This document shows positions 1 through 9,883 of a stretch of DNA of 64,000 nt, piece after piece. Under the pieces are notes generated by a model. It had not been told where the DNA came from, did not search any database, and saw only the letters and a list, made by a program, of their open reading frames with translations. The translations under genes were made by a program, and so were the position numbers. Source of the stretch: Quillaja saponaria. Taxonomy: Eukaryota > Streptophyta > Magnoliopsida > Fabales > Quillajaceae. The stretch is from contig CM055613.1 in assembly GCA_029379385.1 (NCBI GenBank), positions 17,874,001-17,938,000 of the forward strand. The letters are read 5' to 3'. Every line of letters begins with the position of its first letter. Position 1 is the stretch's first letter.

Positions 1-2022
1 ATTTTTGCGTTCAGCTGTACCATTCTGAGCCGAGGTGTCAACACAACTAGTTTGATGCATTATGCCATGATCCCGAAGATATTTCTGAAAATTACCCTCT
101 GTATACTCTGTACCATTATCACTCCTTAAAATCTTAACTTTACAATCAAACTGTGTACAAACAAGTTTATGAAACATCTGAAAACAAGTGAATACTTCAT
201 TTTTAGCACGCAATAAGTACACCCAGGTAGTGCGACTAAAACAATCAATGAATGTAACAAACCACTTGTAACCAGATAAAGATACAACACGACTAGGACC
301 CCAAACATCAGAGTGAATAAGAGCAAAAGGAGTAGTACTTTTATTATTCAATAAAGGATAAGAAGCACGCTTATGTTTAGCAAATTCACAGGCATCACAT
401 AGCAAATTGTTCATAGTACAATGCTTAAGTAAGTCTGGAAACATGTTTCCTAGAACCAAAAAAGATGGGTGTCCTAAACGGCGATGCCACTGAACTAACT
501 GCTGTTGAGAAGTAATAGAAGCACTACTCTGAAGAGATTGACTAGAAGCAACTGTGCCAACTGTGTTTGCCAAAATACTAGGACCATATTCCAATAAGTA
601 TAGCCCATCTTGCTCTTTACCATAGCCAATCGTTCTTCCTGTTCCCAGTTCCTGAAATTTACAACAACAAGAATCAAATATAGCTTGGCAATTTAAGTCT
701 CTAGTGATTGAGCTAATTGACAAGAGATTCATGGAAAATTTAGGAACGTGAAGAACAGAAGACAATGGTAAGGTAGGAGTGCACTGAATAGAACCTTTCC
801 CAGAAATAGTGGACAAGGAGCCATCGGCTACCCTCACCTTGTCTTTACCAGAACAAGGGAAATAAGTAGAAAAATTTCTAGAAGTACCAGTCATATGGTC
901 GGAGGCTCCAGAATCAATGATCCAAGGCTCTGAATCTGTGGTGGAATGAGTGCCAAGGGCATGATGAGAAGAGGCATGATGAGAAGATGCAGCTGAAGTG
1001 GAAGGACAACCATCAAGTTTTGCCATCAGACGCCTAAGATGCTGCATTTCTTCAGGATTAAGTGCACTTGATTCCGTAGAAGGTGATGACTCAACAGTGT
1101 CAGAGACATGAGCTCGTGATCTAGGCGGTCCTACAAACCTGCCACCTCTGCCTCTAGTAGGACGACCATGTAACTTCCAACATGTGTCTCTAGTATGACG
1201 AGTCTTACCACAATAATCACACTGCAAGTCATCCTTATCACTACCCCTTGCAATCTCAATCTCTCTAGTATGCACTCCTTTAGATTCTTTCGGAATAGGA
1301 GTTGCTACCATTGCAGATCTCTCACGAGTTACTACATGAAGCATAGCTATCCTCCTACTCTCCTCCTGTTGTACATAAGCATATGTCTGCCTCAGATTTG
1401 GAAAAGGATCTCTTCCCAAAACCTGAACTCTAATCTGATCATACTCAAGATTAAGTCCAGCCAAGAAATCATACACTCTCTCCTTATCCACCACCTTCTT
1501 GTAAGAAGCTGCATCCGCAGGATGTACTGGCTGATACTCCTGATAGTAATCCAACTCTTGCCATAAACCACTCAGTTCAGCAAAGTACTGAGCAATAGTC
1601 AATTCTCCCTGCTTAGTCTCATGGAGCTTCTTCCTAAGCTCAAAGACTTGAATATCATTTCCAACTTGAGAATAAGTTTGGCACAAAGCTGTCCACATCT
1701 TATCAGCAGAATCAAGTAACAAATAACCACGGGAGATTTGTGGTTGCATAGAGTTAATCAACCACGACATCACTAAGGAGTTTTCCGAAATCCATGACTC
1801 CAATAATGGATCTCCATCAGCTGGTTTCCTTTTGCTACCAATAACATAACCATACAACCCACGTGCCTGAATAAATAATAGGCACGAGCGAGACCAAGCC
1901 AAGAAATTGTTGCCATCAAACTTCATCGGGCTAATTTGGAGGGAAGGATTATCGTTAGAGATTCCAACTCTACTCCTACTCCCACTACTGCCATTCCCAG
2001 GACTAACAACTTCCTCTGACAT
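1..2022 (-). CDS. Ty1/copia gag-pol polyprotein, partial (continues beyond window start)
   Basis: I translated the minus strand from the ATG at 2022 to base 1: 674 codons with no stop or frameshift. In order it shows a copia gag (UBN2-type) region, a CCHC zinc knuckle (C-x2-C-x4-H-x4-C, near residue 265), a protease motif DSGASDHM near residue 369, a GAG-pre-integrase motif (HRRLGHP, then CDAC) and the integrase core with HSDVWGP, RSDNGTEY and a final Glu in NGTAERKN at the very edge. Reverse transcriptase and RNase H would lie left of base 1. The start is the first ATG after the leader and begins MSEEVV. The unbroken frame suggests a young, possibly mobilisable copy, but only half can be seen. 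Confidence 0.93.
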   Translation of the reverse strand, partial: MSEEVVSPGNGSSGSRSRVGISNDNPSLQISPMKFDGNNFLAWSRSCLLFIQARGLYGYVIGSKRKPADGDPLLESWISENSLVMSWLINSMQPQISRGYLLLDSADKMWTALCQTYSQVGNDIQVFELRKKLHETKQGELTIAQYFAELSGLWQELDYYQEYQPVHPADAASYKKVVDKERVYDFLAGLNLEYDQIRVQVLGRDPFPNLRQTYAYVQQEESRRIAMLHVVTRERSAMVATPIPKESKGVHTREIEIARGSDKDDLQCDYCGKTRHTRDTCWKLHGRPTRGRGGRFVGPPRSRAHVSDTVESSPSTESSALNPEEMQHLRRLMAKLDGCPSTSAASSHHASSHHALGTHSTTDSEPWIIDSGASDHMTGTSRNFSTYFPCSGKDKVRVADGSLSTISGKGSIQCTPTLPLSSVLHVPKFSMNLLSISSITRDLNCQAIFDSCCCKFQELGTGRTIGYGKEQDGLYLLEYGPSILANTVGTVASSQSLQSSASITSQQQLVQWHRRLGHPSFLVLGNMFPDLLKHCTMNNLLCDACEFAKHKRASYPLLNNKSTTPFALIHSDVWGPSRVVSLSGYKWFVTFIDCFSRTTWVYLLRAKNEVFTCFQMFHKLVCTQFDCKVKILRSDNGTEYTEGNFQKYLRDHGIMHQTSCVDTSAQNGTAERKN

Positions 2023-2605
2023 GCTTAAGTAGAGAAATCAGCAAAGAAAACCAGCACTGGATGAACTAAAATACAGAGAACTCAACACCCACCACCCACA
2101 CAATCAACAAAACACCCAACCCTCTCAACAATACCTCCAGAACACTACCCAGAACTCAGAAGTACCTGCAGGCAACAAGATCATCCAAACAGATTCGAGA
2201 AACAGTACCCGCACCTAGGAGAATCGGGTCTGTGAGCTCTTTCTCCAAAAAACCAGGTTTTTCCTCCCAAGCAACCCTCGAAATCCCCTCTCCTATTCCA
2301 CTCGAAGTCACCGAGGGCCTGAAGGAGGGAGACAGCTGCTTAACACGGCCGGAATTGAAGAATTCCGAGTTAGGTCACGAACTCAAAAGAGGCAAAATAG
2401 ACCTCTGAAACCGCAGCAGATGGAGACGAAAACCTGGGGGTTTTGTTCGTCTTCTCGAGGCGAATCTGCCTGTGGTCTTCAATCCTGAAAAAGTCGCCGG
2501 AAAGTGCCGTACACGGCGGCGCCGGCGCCGGTCAACGGCGGCTCTGCGGCGGTCAACGGCGGCTCTGCGGCGGTCAACGGAGGTCCTAGCAGAGATTAGG
2601 GTTTT
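2023..2605 (-). other. Untranslated leader of the left-edge copia element, with 21-bp tandem repeat
   Basis: Lies between the primer binding site and the gag ATG. Its upstream half is markedly GC-rich for this window. At 2530-2580 a 21-bp unit (core GGTCAACGGCGGCTCTGCGG) is repeated about 2.4 times. Open frames over this part show no similarity to gag and are treated as non-coding. Confidence 0.7.
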
Positions 2606-2618
2606 GGCTCTGATACCA
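2606..2618 (-). promoter_or_regulatory. Primer binding site (initiator tRNA-Met type)
   Basis: The minus strand reads TGGTATCAGAGCC, the standard plant copia site complementary to the 3' end of initiator tRNA-Met. It directly abuts the LTR end at 2619, which fixes the LTR boundary and the element's orientation. Confidence 0.9.
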
Positions 2619-2738
2619 TGATGAGTTGAGTGAATCAAAGTATATTCATCATATTCAAAGTATGTACATCCTAGTATATATACTAGACAAGGGTTATTAC
2701 CCAAACACCCTTATTACCCTTAACACACATACACAACA
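2619..2738 (-). repeat. 5' LTR of left-edge copia element (about 120 bp)
   Basis: On the plus strand it starts TGATGAG next to the PBS and ends CAACA; read on the minus strand it is TGTTG...CATCA, with proper TG/CA ends. It is short for a copia LTR. A perfect 16-bp palindrome, CTAGTATATATACTAG, at 2671-2686 contains a TATA-like core. The outer end is inferred from the TG dinucleotide and from resumption of LINE coding sequence at about 2740. The partner LTR and target duplication are outside the window. Confidence 0.65.
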
Positions 2739-2980
2739 GAAGGTCTTGCACCTGCAACAAATTATTGGTATTGACTCTATTAAGAATTGTAATCCAAACA
2801 AAAGCATTAACCGTAGATGGAACCTCAGTCTTCCAAATACATTTATAAAGGTGGAAGGAGGAAGAGCATGTATCATGACAAGAAAACTATGAAAGGTTCT
2901 ATAAGATAAGGATCCAGAAGAGTCAATGAACCAAATTCACATGTCTATGAGGGATATTTAAGAAGTGACAAGATGCAAGA
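2739..2980 (-). pseudogene. LINE (L1-type) ORF2 C-terminal relic, zf-RVT region
   Basis: Minus-strand translation gives pieces typical of plant L1 ORF2 after the RT domain: NDKEIYDLINLLD near 2940, then VPSTVNAFVWITILNRVNT near 2790 (the zf-RVT start). Stops and shifts interrupt it. It is cut at 2738 by the copia LTR, so the copia inserted into this LINE. Confidence 0.75.
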
Positions 2981-2984
2981 GTAT

Positions 2985-3990
2985 CTAACAAATTAATAAG
3001 ATCATAAATTTCCTTGTCATTTAAAACCCTAATGGTGTGTTTGGAACAAAATAAAAACTAGAATTTATTTCATTTGAACAAAATTCTGCAATTTAATTCA
3101 TTTGAAATGAATCCTTTTATTTAGAACAAAATGAATGATTATCGAGTTTAGTTTAATTCTCTTGTTTAGAACATATGACCAATTTATTTCAGTTTTAGTA
3201 TTTTTCCTAAACAACCCGATTTTTTAAATTAAAATGATCATTGCAATAATAAAATAAAAACTAGTGATATCCTATTATATTCTTATTGAAACTTTTTAGT
3301 ATTCACACATCATATTACAATTTGATGCTTTTAATTGGAGTTAAGCATATGCAAAACTATCTCTAATGCAAAATGTTCAATAATTGCCATGAAAAACAAT
3401 ATTACTATGACAAATTTACAATTTCAGCAATTACATAAAAAATGTGGAAAATAATGAAGGCAAAATTGTCATTTAAGGTGTTAAAAAATAATAAGATGTG
3501 ATAACTAATAAAGTGTCATTTAAGTTGTGAGAAATATTAAGTGTAAAATTGTTAAGCTGTGGAACATAAGAAAGATAAAAGCGTCATTTAAGCTGTGGTA
3601 AATAATAAGATGTGAGAAATAATAGGGGTAAATTTTTTAGTTAAAATATGAGAAATAATAAAGATAAAAGTGTCATTTTAGGTATGAAGAATAATAAGGG
3701 TAAAAGTGTCATTTTTGTTGTAAAAAATAATAAGAGTAAATTTTTTATTGAAGGTGTGAGAAATGATTAAAATATCATCAAGATATAAAAATTGCTAAGG
3801 CAAAACTGTCATTTAAGGTGTGACCACTACTTATTAATCTCAAATGAATTTTACAAAATGAAATCCGACCTATTTTGTGTAGAAATGAAAATTGAAGATA
3901 ACGTAAATTTCAAATCTTTCATTTCAATTCTACACTAATTCATTTATTCCAAATATAAAAAGTGTGGAATTCATTTCAACTTAAAAGGAG
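2985..3990. mobile_element. AT-rich insertion interrupting a LINE; candidate non-autonomous DNA element
   Basis: Separates two minus-strand LINE pieces (2739-2980 and 4012-4260) that would be consecutive in one ORF2. The ends share a weak inverted similarity: GTTTGGAACAAA at the left and the complement of TTTATTCCAAAT near 3950 at the right. No coding capacity. The interior holds the degenerate repeats listed separately. Family assignment (hAT or MULE-like) is a guess. Confidence 0.4.
3440..3825. repeat. Degenerate tandem repeat, unit about 30-60 bp
   Basis: The phrase GTGTCATTTAAGGTGTGAGA followed by AATAATAAGGGTAAAA-like text recurs at least seven times with variable spacing and drift. It sits wholly inside the AT-rich insertion. 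Confidence 0.7.
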
Positions 3991-4011
3991 TAAATGGAGA
4001 CATGGTAAAGT

Positions 4012-4260
4012 CTAGGCTCTATGGCATAGTACATCAAATGATCGATTCCTTAACCAAACATCCTGCATGAAATGAATACGAGTGCCATTACCAACTTTAA
4101 AGTTAAGTAATTGGGAGAAGAGTAGAAATACCCGAGAGAGGAACATCCAGGGACAAACATGAGAAATACTTGTACCAGCTTTGGCATCCCAACTATTAAG
4201 TTTAAGGCCGAACTTACTTTTAATCACCAAGTGGTATAGGAAATTAGGTTTTGAGGAATA
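4012..4260 (-). pseudogene. LINE ORF2 relic, segment between RT and zf-RVT
   Basis: The minus frame from 4230 contains FKVGNGTRIHFMQDVWLRN, a close match to the conserved FxVGNGxxIxFWxDxW motif downstream of the RT in plant L1 elements. The frame continues upstream as NFLYHLVIKSKFG. Probably the same insertion as 2739-2980, split by the AT-rich element. Confidence 0.8.
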
Positions 4261-4384
4261 CTACATAATCACTTTCCTAACAAAGCAACCAAATTAGCAA
4301 TACTCAAAAAACCTTTTGATTTGGCTAACAAATATCATAGTTAACTAAATGGTCCTTCATACTTGGGAAGGAAAAGAATGAAAA

Positions 4385-4462
4385 CCCTTTTTGTAGGTGT
4401 GCCATGTAAGCCTTTTTTGTAGGAGTGCTATGTAAGCCTTTTTTGTAGGTGTGCCATGTTTG
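4385..4462. repeat. 26-bp tandem repeat, 3 copies
   Basis: Unit CCTTTTTTGTAGGTGTGCCA + TGTAAG at about 4385-4410, 4411-4436 and 4437-4462, with two or three substitutions between copies. Confidence 0.85.
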
Positions 4463-4479
4463 TGGTGATTTCTTGGGAG

Positions 4480-4660
4480 GTTGAAGTGTAATGCTGGATT
4501 TTTAAGGTTTATTTTCTTTTGTTTCATTTACTTTGGGATAAAATTGTCTTTTGTGGCTTTTCTTTCTACTTTTTTTCTTTCTCTTTTCTTTTTGTATTGT
4601 TTAGGGCGATTGCATATTCTCTTTATTGTACTTTTTCTTTTCTATAAAAAAAAAAAAAAA
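4480..4660 (+). repeat. T-rich LINE-like 3' tail ending in poly(A)
   Basis: T-rich stretch ending TTTTCTATA followed by about 15 A at 4647-4661, resembling the 3' UTR and tail of an L1-type element. No coding match, so the assignment is tentative. Confidence 0.35.
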
Positions 4661-4954
4661 GTATTTTCTAAATTATAGAATGATGTCATAAACTTACACT
4701 ATATCTAAACTTTTGGTTTGGTATTCAAATCATGTCCTTAACCCAAAGCTTTAGCAAACTAACAATAACTATTTGGCACAATTTGATAATGAATAAGATA
4801 TAGCATTGAAGAAGCATGAAAAGGGGGAATAATCCTACATTAGAAATTTACAACACTTGATGGTAAAAAAAAAAAAAAAAAAAAAAAAAACCATAAAATG
4901 GTCACATATGGAAAGAAACTAAGAACCCATTAAAGAAAGAGAAAAACCAAAGGA

Positions 4955-5390
4955 AGGATAGGAGCTTGACTCTTTGTTGTAGGCTATTTGATATTTTTAG
5001 CATTTCTGGTGTGTGTTCAGGCTATTTGCATGAGCTTCTGATGAGCCGTTTCCAAATTTTCTTGGGGGAAAAAGATGAAGTGTTTTTGGAGATGTGCTTT
5101 CTTTTTAGTAATTCGGGTAGTATTGTTGTAATTGAATGTAAGAATTTTTCGTGACGTCGTCTCCAACATATTCTTTAGGATAAGATTATCTTTCTCGCTT
5201 CTTTTTTGTATTCGGCTTTATGAGCTTTTCAGGGTATTTCTTTAGTAGATAACATGATTGGCGAGTATTATTGTTTTAAGCTTGCATTTTATTTATCTTT
5301 CTTGTCCTCTACGTCCTCTTTTATACCTCTTTCTTTCTTAATATAATTTTTTTTATTATTTAATTATTTATTTATTTTTACGAAAAAAAG
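4955..5390 (+). pseudogene. LINE ORF2 extreme C-terminus and 3' UTR (plus strand)
   Basis: The frame at 4966-5154 reads LFDIFSISGVCSGYLHELL, typical of the end of plant L1 ORF2. A shifted frame at 5105-5160 gives VVWLNVRIFRD, a decayed form of the family's WxERNxRIFxD motif. A T-rich 3' UTR with an A-rich end at about 5385 follows. It is broken by shifts. A 30-A run at 4867-4894 precedes it. Confidence 0.7.
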
Positions 5391-5524
5391 AAGAAGGAGG
5401 ATAGGAACAATTTTGTATATATAGGAGCAATTTGTTTTCCTATCAGTAAAATTCTAATAAAATTGCTTTCTATTTCTATGCGTTACAAAAATCCACCTAT
5501 ATCTTTTGTAACATTGATTTGCCC

Positions 5525-6070
5525 ATTTTTGTTTTTTGATACACAATGAAATTTTATTAAGATAAAAACAAAGTACAAAGAGGAGGACAAGAAATCCATT
5601 TGAAGAAAGAGGTAGCTTAATACAAAAGGGTTTGCCAATCACGCTAAATGTAGAAGCATGGAAAACAATCTTATCCTAGAGAAGAGGCTATGGGAGATGA
5701 AATTTATGAAAAATCCTCGCATTAAATTCCAACCATACTACCCGAAATCACTACAAAGAAAGTACAGCTCCACAAACATTTAACACCTTTATTCCCCTTG
5801 AGTTTTGGTAATGAGCCTTCAACAAATCATGCAAGGAGCCAGGGCTGACCAAGTAATGTTGAAAATATCAAAAGGCCTACACCAAAACTTACAAACCAAA
5901 GGAAAATGAAGAAAAAGATGCTTATTGGTCTTATTGTGCCATAAACACATAATACAAATAGCAAGAGATAATGCCTTTCAAGGTCGCCACATCTGTAGCA
6001 AGTTATTGATATTGACTTTGTTAAGAACTACAATCCAAAAAAAAGTCTTAATCTTAGATGAATCTTATCC
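5525..6070 (-). pseudogene. LINE ORF2 zf-RVT domain, C-terminus and 3' end (minus strand)
   Basis: From 6060 downward one minus frame gives KTFFWIVVLNKVNINNLLQ, an in-frame stop, then CIMCLWHNKTNKHLFLHF (zf-RVT; Cys/His spacing as in plant L1) and FDIFNITWSALAP. A second frame gives WLEFNARIF near 5720. The end is an AATAAAATTTC string and an A-rich tail at about 5525-5535. Stops show it is dead. Confidence 0.8.
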
Positions 6071-7138
6071 TTCCGAAAGGTGGGAAGGATGAAAGGCTCG
6101 AACCCGAACAAGAAAAATGTAGAATGATTTATAGGAGTAGGATCTTGAAGAATCAATTGAGGCAAGTAGACCTATCAGATTGAAAGTAGATGGATGAAGA
6201 ATAAACTCAAATTCAATTGCCAAGTAATCCTAAGTTCACTAAATTAATAAGAATTCCTAGTTATGCCAAAACCCTAAATTGATAAAATCATAAATTCTCA
6301 AATTACTACACGAAGTGTAATTATAGATACTCATATACTTAAACTATAACTATTTATGTCTAATCCCAATATAATTTCTACATCCCTTTCCAGTAATATT
6401 TATGTATAAGGAAAGTATTATATTAAGAAGGACTACTAGAGAGGAGGACTGGTCCTTATAATTAGAAAAAAGTATAGAGAAAAACGTAACAAAAAGAGTA
6501 GAAATGTAGAGCTTGCGAAGCATGTTCTTTAGAGTATATAGTATTCAAGCCCACCCTGCCAGAGGTGAGAAACATGCCTCACTTTGAAAATTATAGGTGA
6601 GGAGTTCGTGACCTGTTTTGAGTATATATATTATTCAGGAATTATTGTATGTTGTGATTTGTATAATTTATAAAAGTGAGACTTTATTCATTGGTGTTTG
6701 AGACTCCTTATTTCAGACACTATATTTGTTTTGATTATAAAGGAAGCATAATTAAGAAAAGCATTATTTTCATTTATACTTTCTTGAATGAAATTCCATT
6801 CCTTTTAATTTTTACTCTTAAGGGCTATAGTTATCATTTACTAAAGCATTAGTAGCTTACAGTTTTAAATAAAAATCCATTTTCTTTAGATTAGTTAAAG
6901 AAGTAGGGGCTTGAGAATCTTGAAGTTGTTAAGCATTCAGCTCTATAGAGTTGCTAAACGTAGGAGTGGAGCCCTCTAAATGTGCATTAGACTACCTTTA
7001 ATCTTTCAGAAGGTTCCTAGTACTATTATAACAAGAACTTTGTGTTTTAGGCTTTTAGCACTTTGATGTAATAGATTTAAGATCTATAGACCTTTGTATT
7101 ATAAAGACATGTTATAAAGCTTATCGAGGACTTAGAGC
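6071..7138. other. Intergenic, no recognisable gene
   Basis: AT-rich sequence. I found no coding similarity, RNA gene or clear repeat structure. It may include decayed LINE upstream sequence to about 6300. Confidence 0.5.
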
Positions 7139-7604
7139 CTGTTTGGTATATGGATTGGGAATCTGATTGACGATTGGACTCTCCAATCAACCAATTGGGC
7201 CCAAACGCAATTGGAGGGTAATCTAAAAAATTTGGCCAATCGGCATAAATACCTTTATCAACTTATGGATCCTTTTCTGGTGTGTAAGAGTACAATGTCG
7301 GACATATCCTTAAACTTTTAAAATATTAATAGTCTTCCGTAACCCTCGCTCTATCTCCCTGACCCGTATCTCACTCAAACTATTTTTTTTATGTAACTGA
7401 TTATATTATAAATTGTTAGACACTATGAATTAGGATAATATTTTTTTATAATAAATTTGACTAATACAATTTGTGCACCTAATTTCCTAATTTATGCATG
7501 CCTTTGGTGCTAATTTCATACCCAAACTGGCTTATGCAATCAACATAACAAGCACACTTTTACAATTTAACTTATGCAATTTGTATACCGAATGGGTCTT
7601 TAGT
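7139..7604. mobile_element. MITE candidate (about 465 bp), Harbinger- or hAT-like ends
   Basis: The left end AGCCTGTTTGGTATATGGATTG pairs imperfectly (about 14 of 22) with the complement of the right end CAATTTGTATACCGAATGGGTC. The AGCCTGTTTGG start is common in plant MITEs. Flanks CTTAG and TTTAG could be an imperfect target duplication. No coding capacity. Confidence 0.45.
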
Positions 7605-8848
7605 AATATGCTCTATTGTAAGTAAATTTCTTATTAAATTGATAGCATTAGTTATCAATCCAGTCAATCCTACTGATCCTAAAATTGTTAAGGTTGCCTT
7701 TTTGATTTGATCAAGTTTCGTGTAGATGGGTTTGAGAAAAGTGAAATCCAGCCATAAACAAACAAAAAATATGCATTTTTCACAAATTTGAGGACTAAAT
7801 TTCAGATCGCAACCTTTTGTGCCTTCCTTTCTTTTCGACTGCAGGTGCACACCCTATTTCTTTGTTTTTCACTATGTCTCTCCCTCTCCCACTTGCTTTG
7901 CTCTCTTTGTCTCCTTCTTTGTTCTTTCTCTTGCCTATGCCTTATCGATCTGAAACTCTTCTCCTCACTCTTAGTGATGCCTCTCTCTCATTTTCTCTCT
8001 TGCCCATGCCTTCTCGATCTGAAACTCTTCTCTCTGTGAAGCCTTTGTCAATGATAGTTTCTTTAGGTCCAGAACCTTAGTTTAAAATTCCAGCTAAGAA
8101 AATATAAGTTTTATAGTTCACTTTTTTGTTTTGTTTTGTTTTTCCTGTGAGTTCACTTAGTTTTACCTTTCTTTCCTTATTCTTTTAAAAAAAATAAAAT
8201 TTGGCTCTTTATTGAAATAAATTTTTAATTATTACTTTTTTGCTATTTTATAATTTGTATAATTGTCTTTTAAAAATATTGTTTATATTAATAATAATAT
8301 TATTATTATAATAGCTATCACAGAAAGAAAAAAGATAACCAATTATATATAATACTTTGTTTTTGTTAAAAATAATTCATCAAGCAATATTACACTAAAA
8401 TATGAATAATACATTAAAATCTAGGTGATAAATAGACATATTTTATAAGTTTTTGTAATCTTAATGTGGTATTTGTCATTTACTTTTCTCCTATGTATAT
8501 TATTTTAACTTACTATAAGACTATTTATATTTTAAAGGGGTATTTTGCAAAATTTGTAAGATCTTTAGATGTTACGATCCAATCTTATGATTTAATCTTG
8601 CATGCCCTCCACGATACTAAGATCTTGATCTTGAATTACTTTATTTTCCCATTTTCCCCCTCTTTTTGGTTTTCAAGCCTTTTACTTGGTAAACTGTAAT
8701 ATGTTGCAACTGGAAATATATTCATTCTTATTGACTTGTTTTGATATATTTCTTTGTCAAATTTAGAACTTCTAATATTATCAAGGGTTCTTTCTTTCTG
8801 GTTTATATGATAATCTAACACTTGTATTTGGCAATGCTTGTAATGCAG
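7605..8848. other. Region upstream of first recognised lipase exon; CT-rich tract at 7800-8060
   Basis: 7800-8060 is a strongly pyrimidine-rich tract with two similar copies (7927-7963 and 7997-8034) of CATGCCTTCTCGATCTGAAA-like text. It resembles a 5' UTR or first exon leader of the downstream gene but gives no conserved protein. 8060-8848 is AT-rich and intron-like. Missing N-terminal coding exon(s) of the lipase would be expected here or further upstream. Confidence 0.4.
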
Positions 8849-9068
8849 GGGTTGTTTCAAACTCTAGCAGGTGGAAGCATAAACTACTGGTGTTATTCAT
8901 GATCATGATGTGTTTTGTTGCAGTAATACAGTGTTTTGCAGGATCTGATGTTCTACGATGGAGATCCTTTTATGAAACCCTAGATCATGCCTGGAAAGCC
9001 CATTACCGGGAGGTATTTGATAATGGTATACGTGAGGCTTTGTGCTGTATGGGACGGGTCAAATACTT
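8849..9068 (+). CDS. Lipase-like gene, exon 1 of those recognised
   Basis: Opens after a TTGTAATGCAG acceptor in phase 2, so at least one upstream exon is implied unless translation starts at an internal ATG (MIMMC, at about 8899). Encodes a short basic stretch (SRWKHK), a hydrophobic helix ([16 protein letters not shown]) and the conserved [15 protein letters not shown] and IREALCC blocks. Donor GTAGGT; intron 113 bp. Confidence 0.85.
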
Positions 9069-9846
9069 GTAGGTTCCACTGCTGTCTTATTTTCAGAAAA
9101 AGATTTCTATCAAAATTACTTTCCAAAAAGATCTTAATATATCTTAACTTTCTGATCTTTTTTGCCTTACCTTCTGTTAAGGGGTGTGTCGGAGGAAGAT
9201 GAGGTCTACTCAGTTGCACGGTTGTTGGGTGATCTTGTTGCGTATCGTGCATCAGGCACGGGTCATATGGAGCTCTTGGCAGGTTCATTCAGATGTTTCA
9301 TTTTATATTTGATTTATTTTTATTCTATGATGTGTTGTTATTTCTGCATGTCATAGCTTCAAGATCTTCTGCTACAAGTTAAGAATAGAAAGTCTGGCAT
9401 AAGCTTAAAAGATTTTGTATCATATGAGCTGGTGTTTGAGCTAGCCATTCTATCTACCTTGAACTTGGTTGCTTACAACTACAAAAGCTTCTGCTCATAC
9501 ATGTCATGGCTTCTGGAAGATATTATGTTTATCTTGGCTTACATTTCTACAAACGCTTAACATCCTTTTTTGCACCAAAACTTTGGTAACGAATCATCAA
9601 AAAATTACATAGAGAGCCTAAATAGACCTGGAATGGTGAAAATGTCAAATGCTTTATACCAAAGTGTCTAATCAAAAGGACAATTGTTAAACAGAAGTGA
9701 GAATACGATGAAATCTAGAACTGAAAAATAAAAGCAATCAAAAGAAAGAACACAAGAGGTAAGGAATTTCGACTCAATTTAGCATATGTCTTCACTGAAG
9801 AGATCGAAATTCACTATTCTGTTCTTAGAGAAAATACAAGTGTTTT

Positions 9847-9883
<37 letters not shown>

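Noticed and set aside
2606..2618. tRNA-Met-like sequence (also at 20108 and 46327)
   Set aside because: Only 12-13 bases matching the tRNA 3' end, without a cloverleaf; these are primer binding sites.
2375..2892. Frames over the copia leader, LTR and LINE junction
   Set aside because: Arg-rich peptide from the GC-rich leader repeat, and an antisense frame across LTR and LINE; neither is a known protein.
4867..4894. Long poly(A) runs (also 9849, 10353, 45414) as evidence of processed pseudogenes
   Set aside because: No host-gene exons precede them; they fit retroelement tails or simple homopolymers.
7788..8080. Overlapping hydrophobic Leu/Ser-rich frames
   Set aside because: They arise from a CT-rich duplicated tract in two frames; no conserved protein, so noted only as a possible leader.
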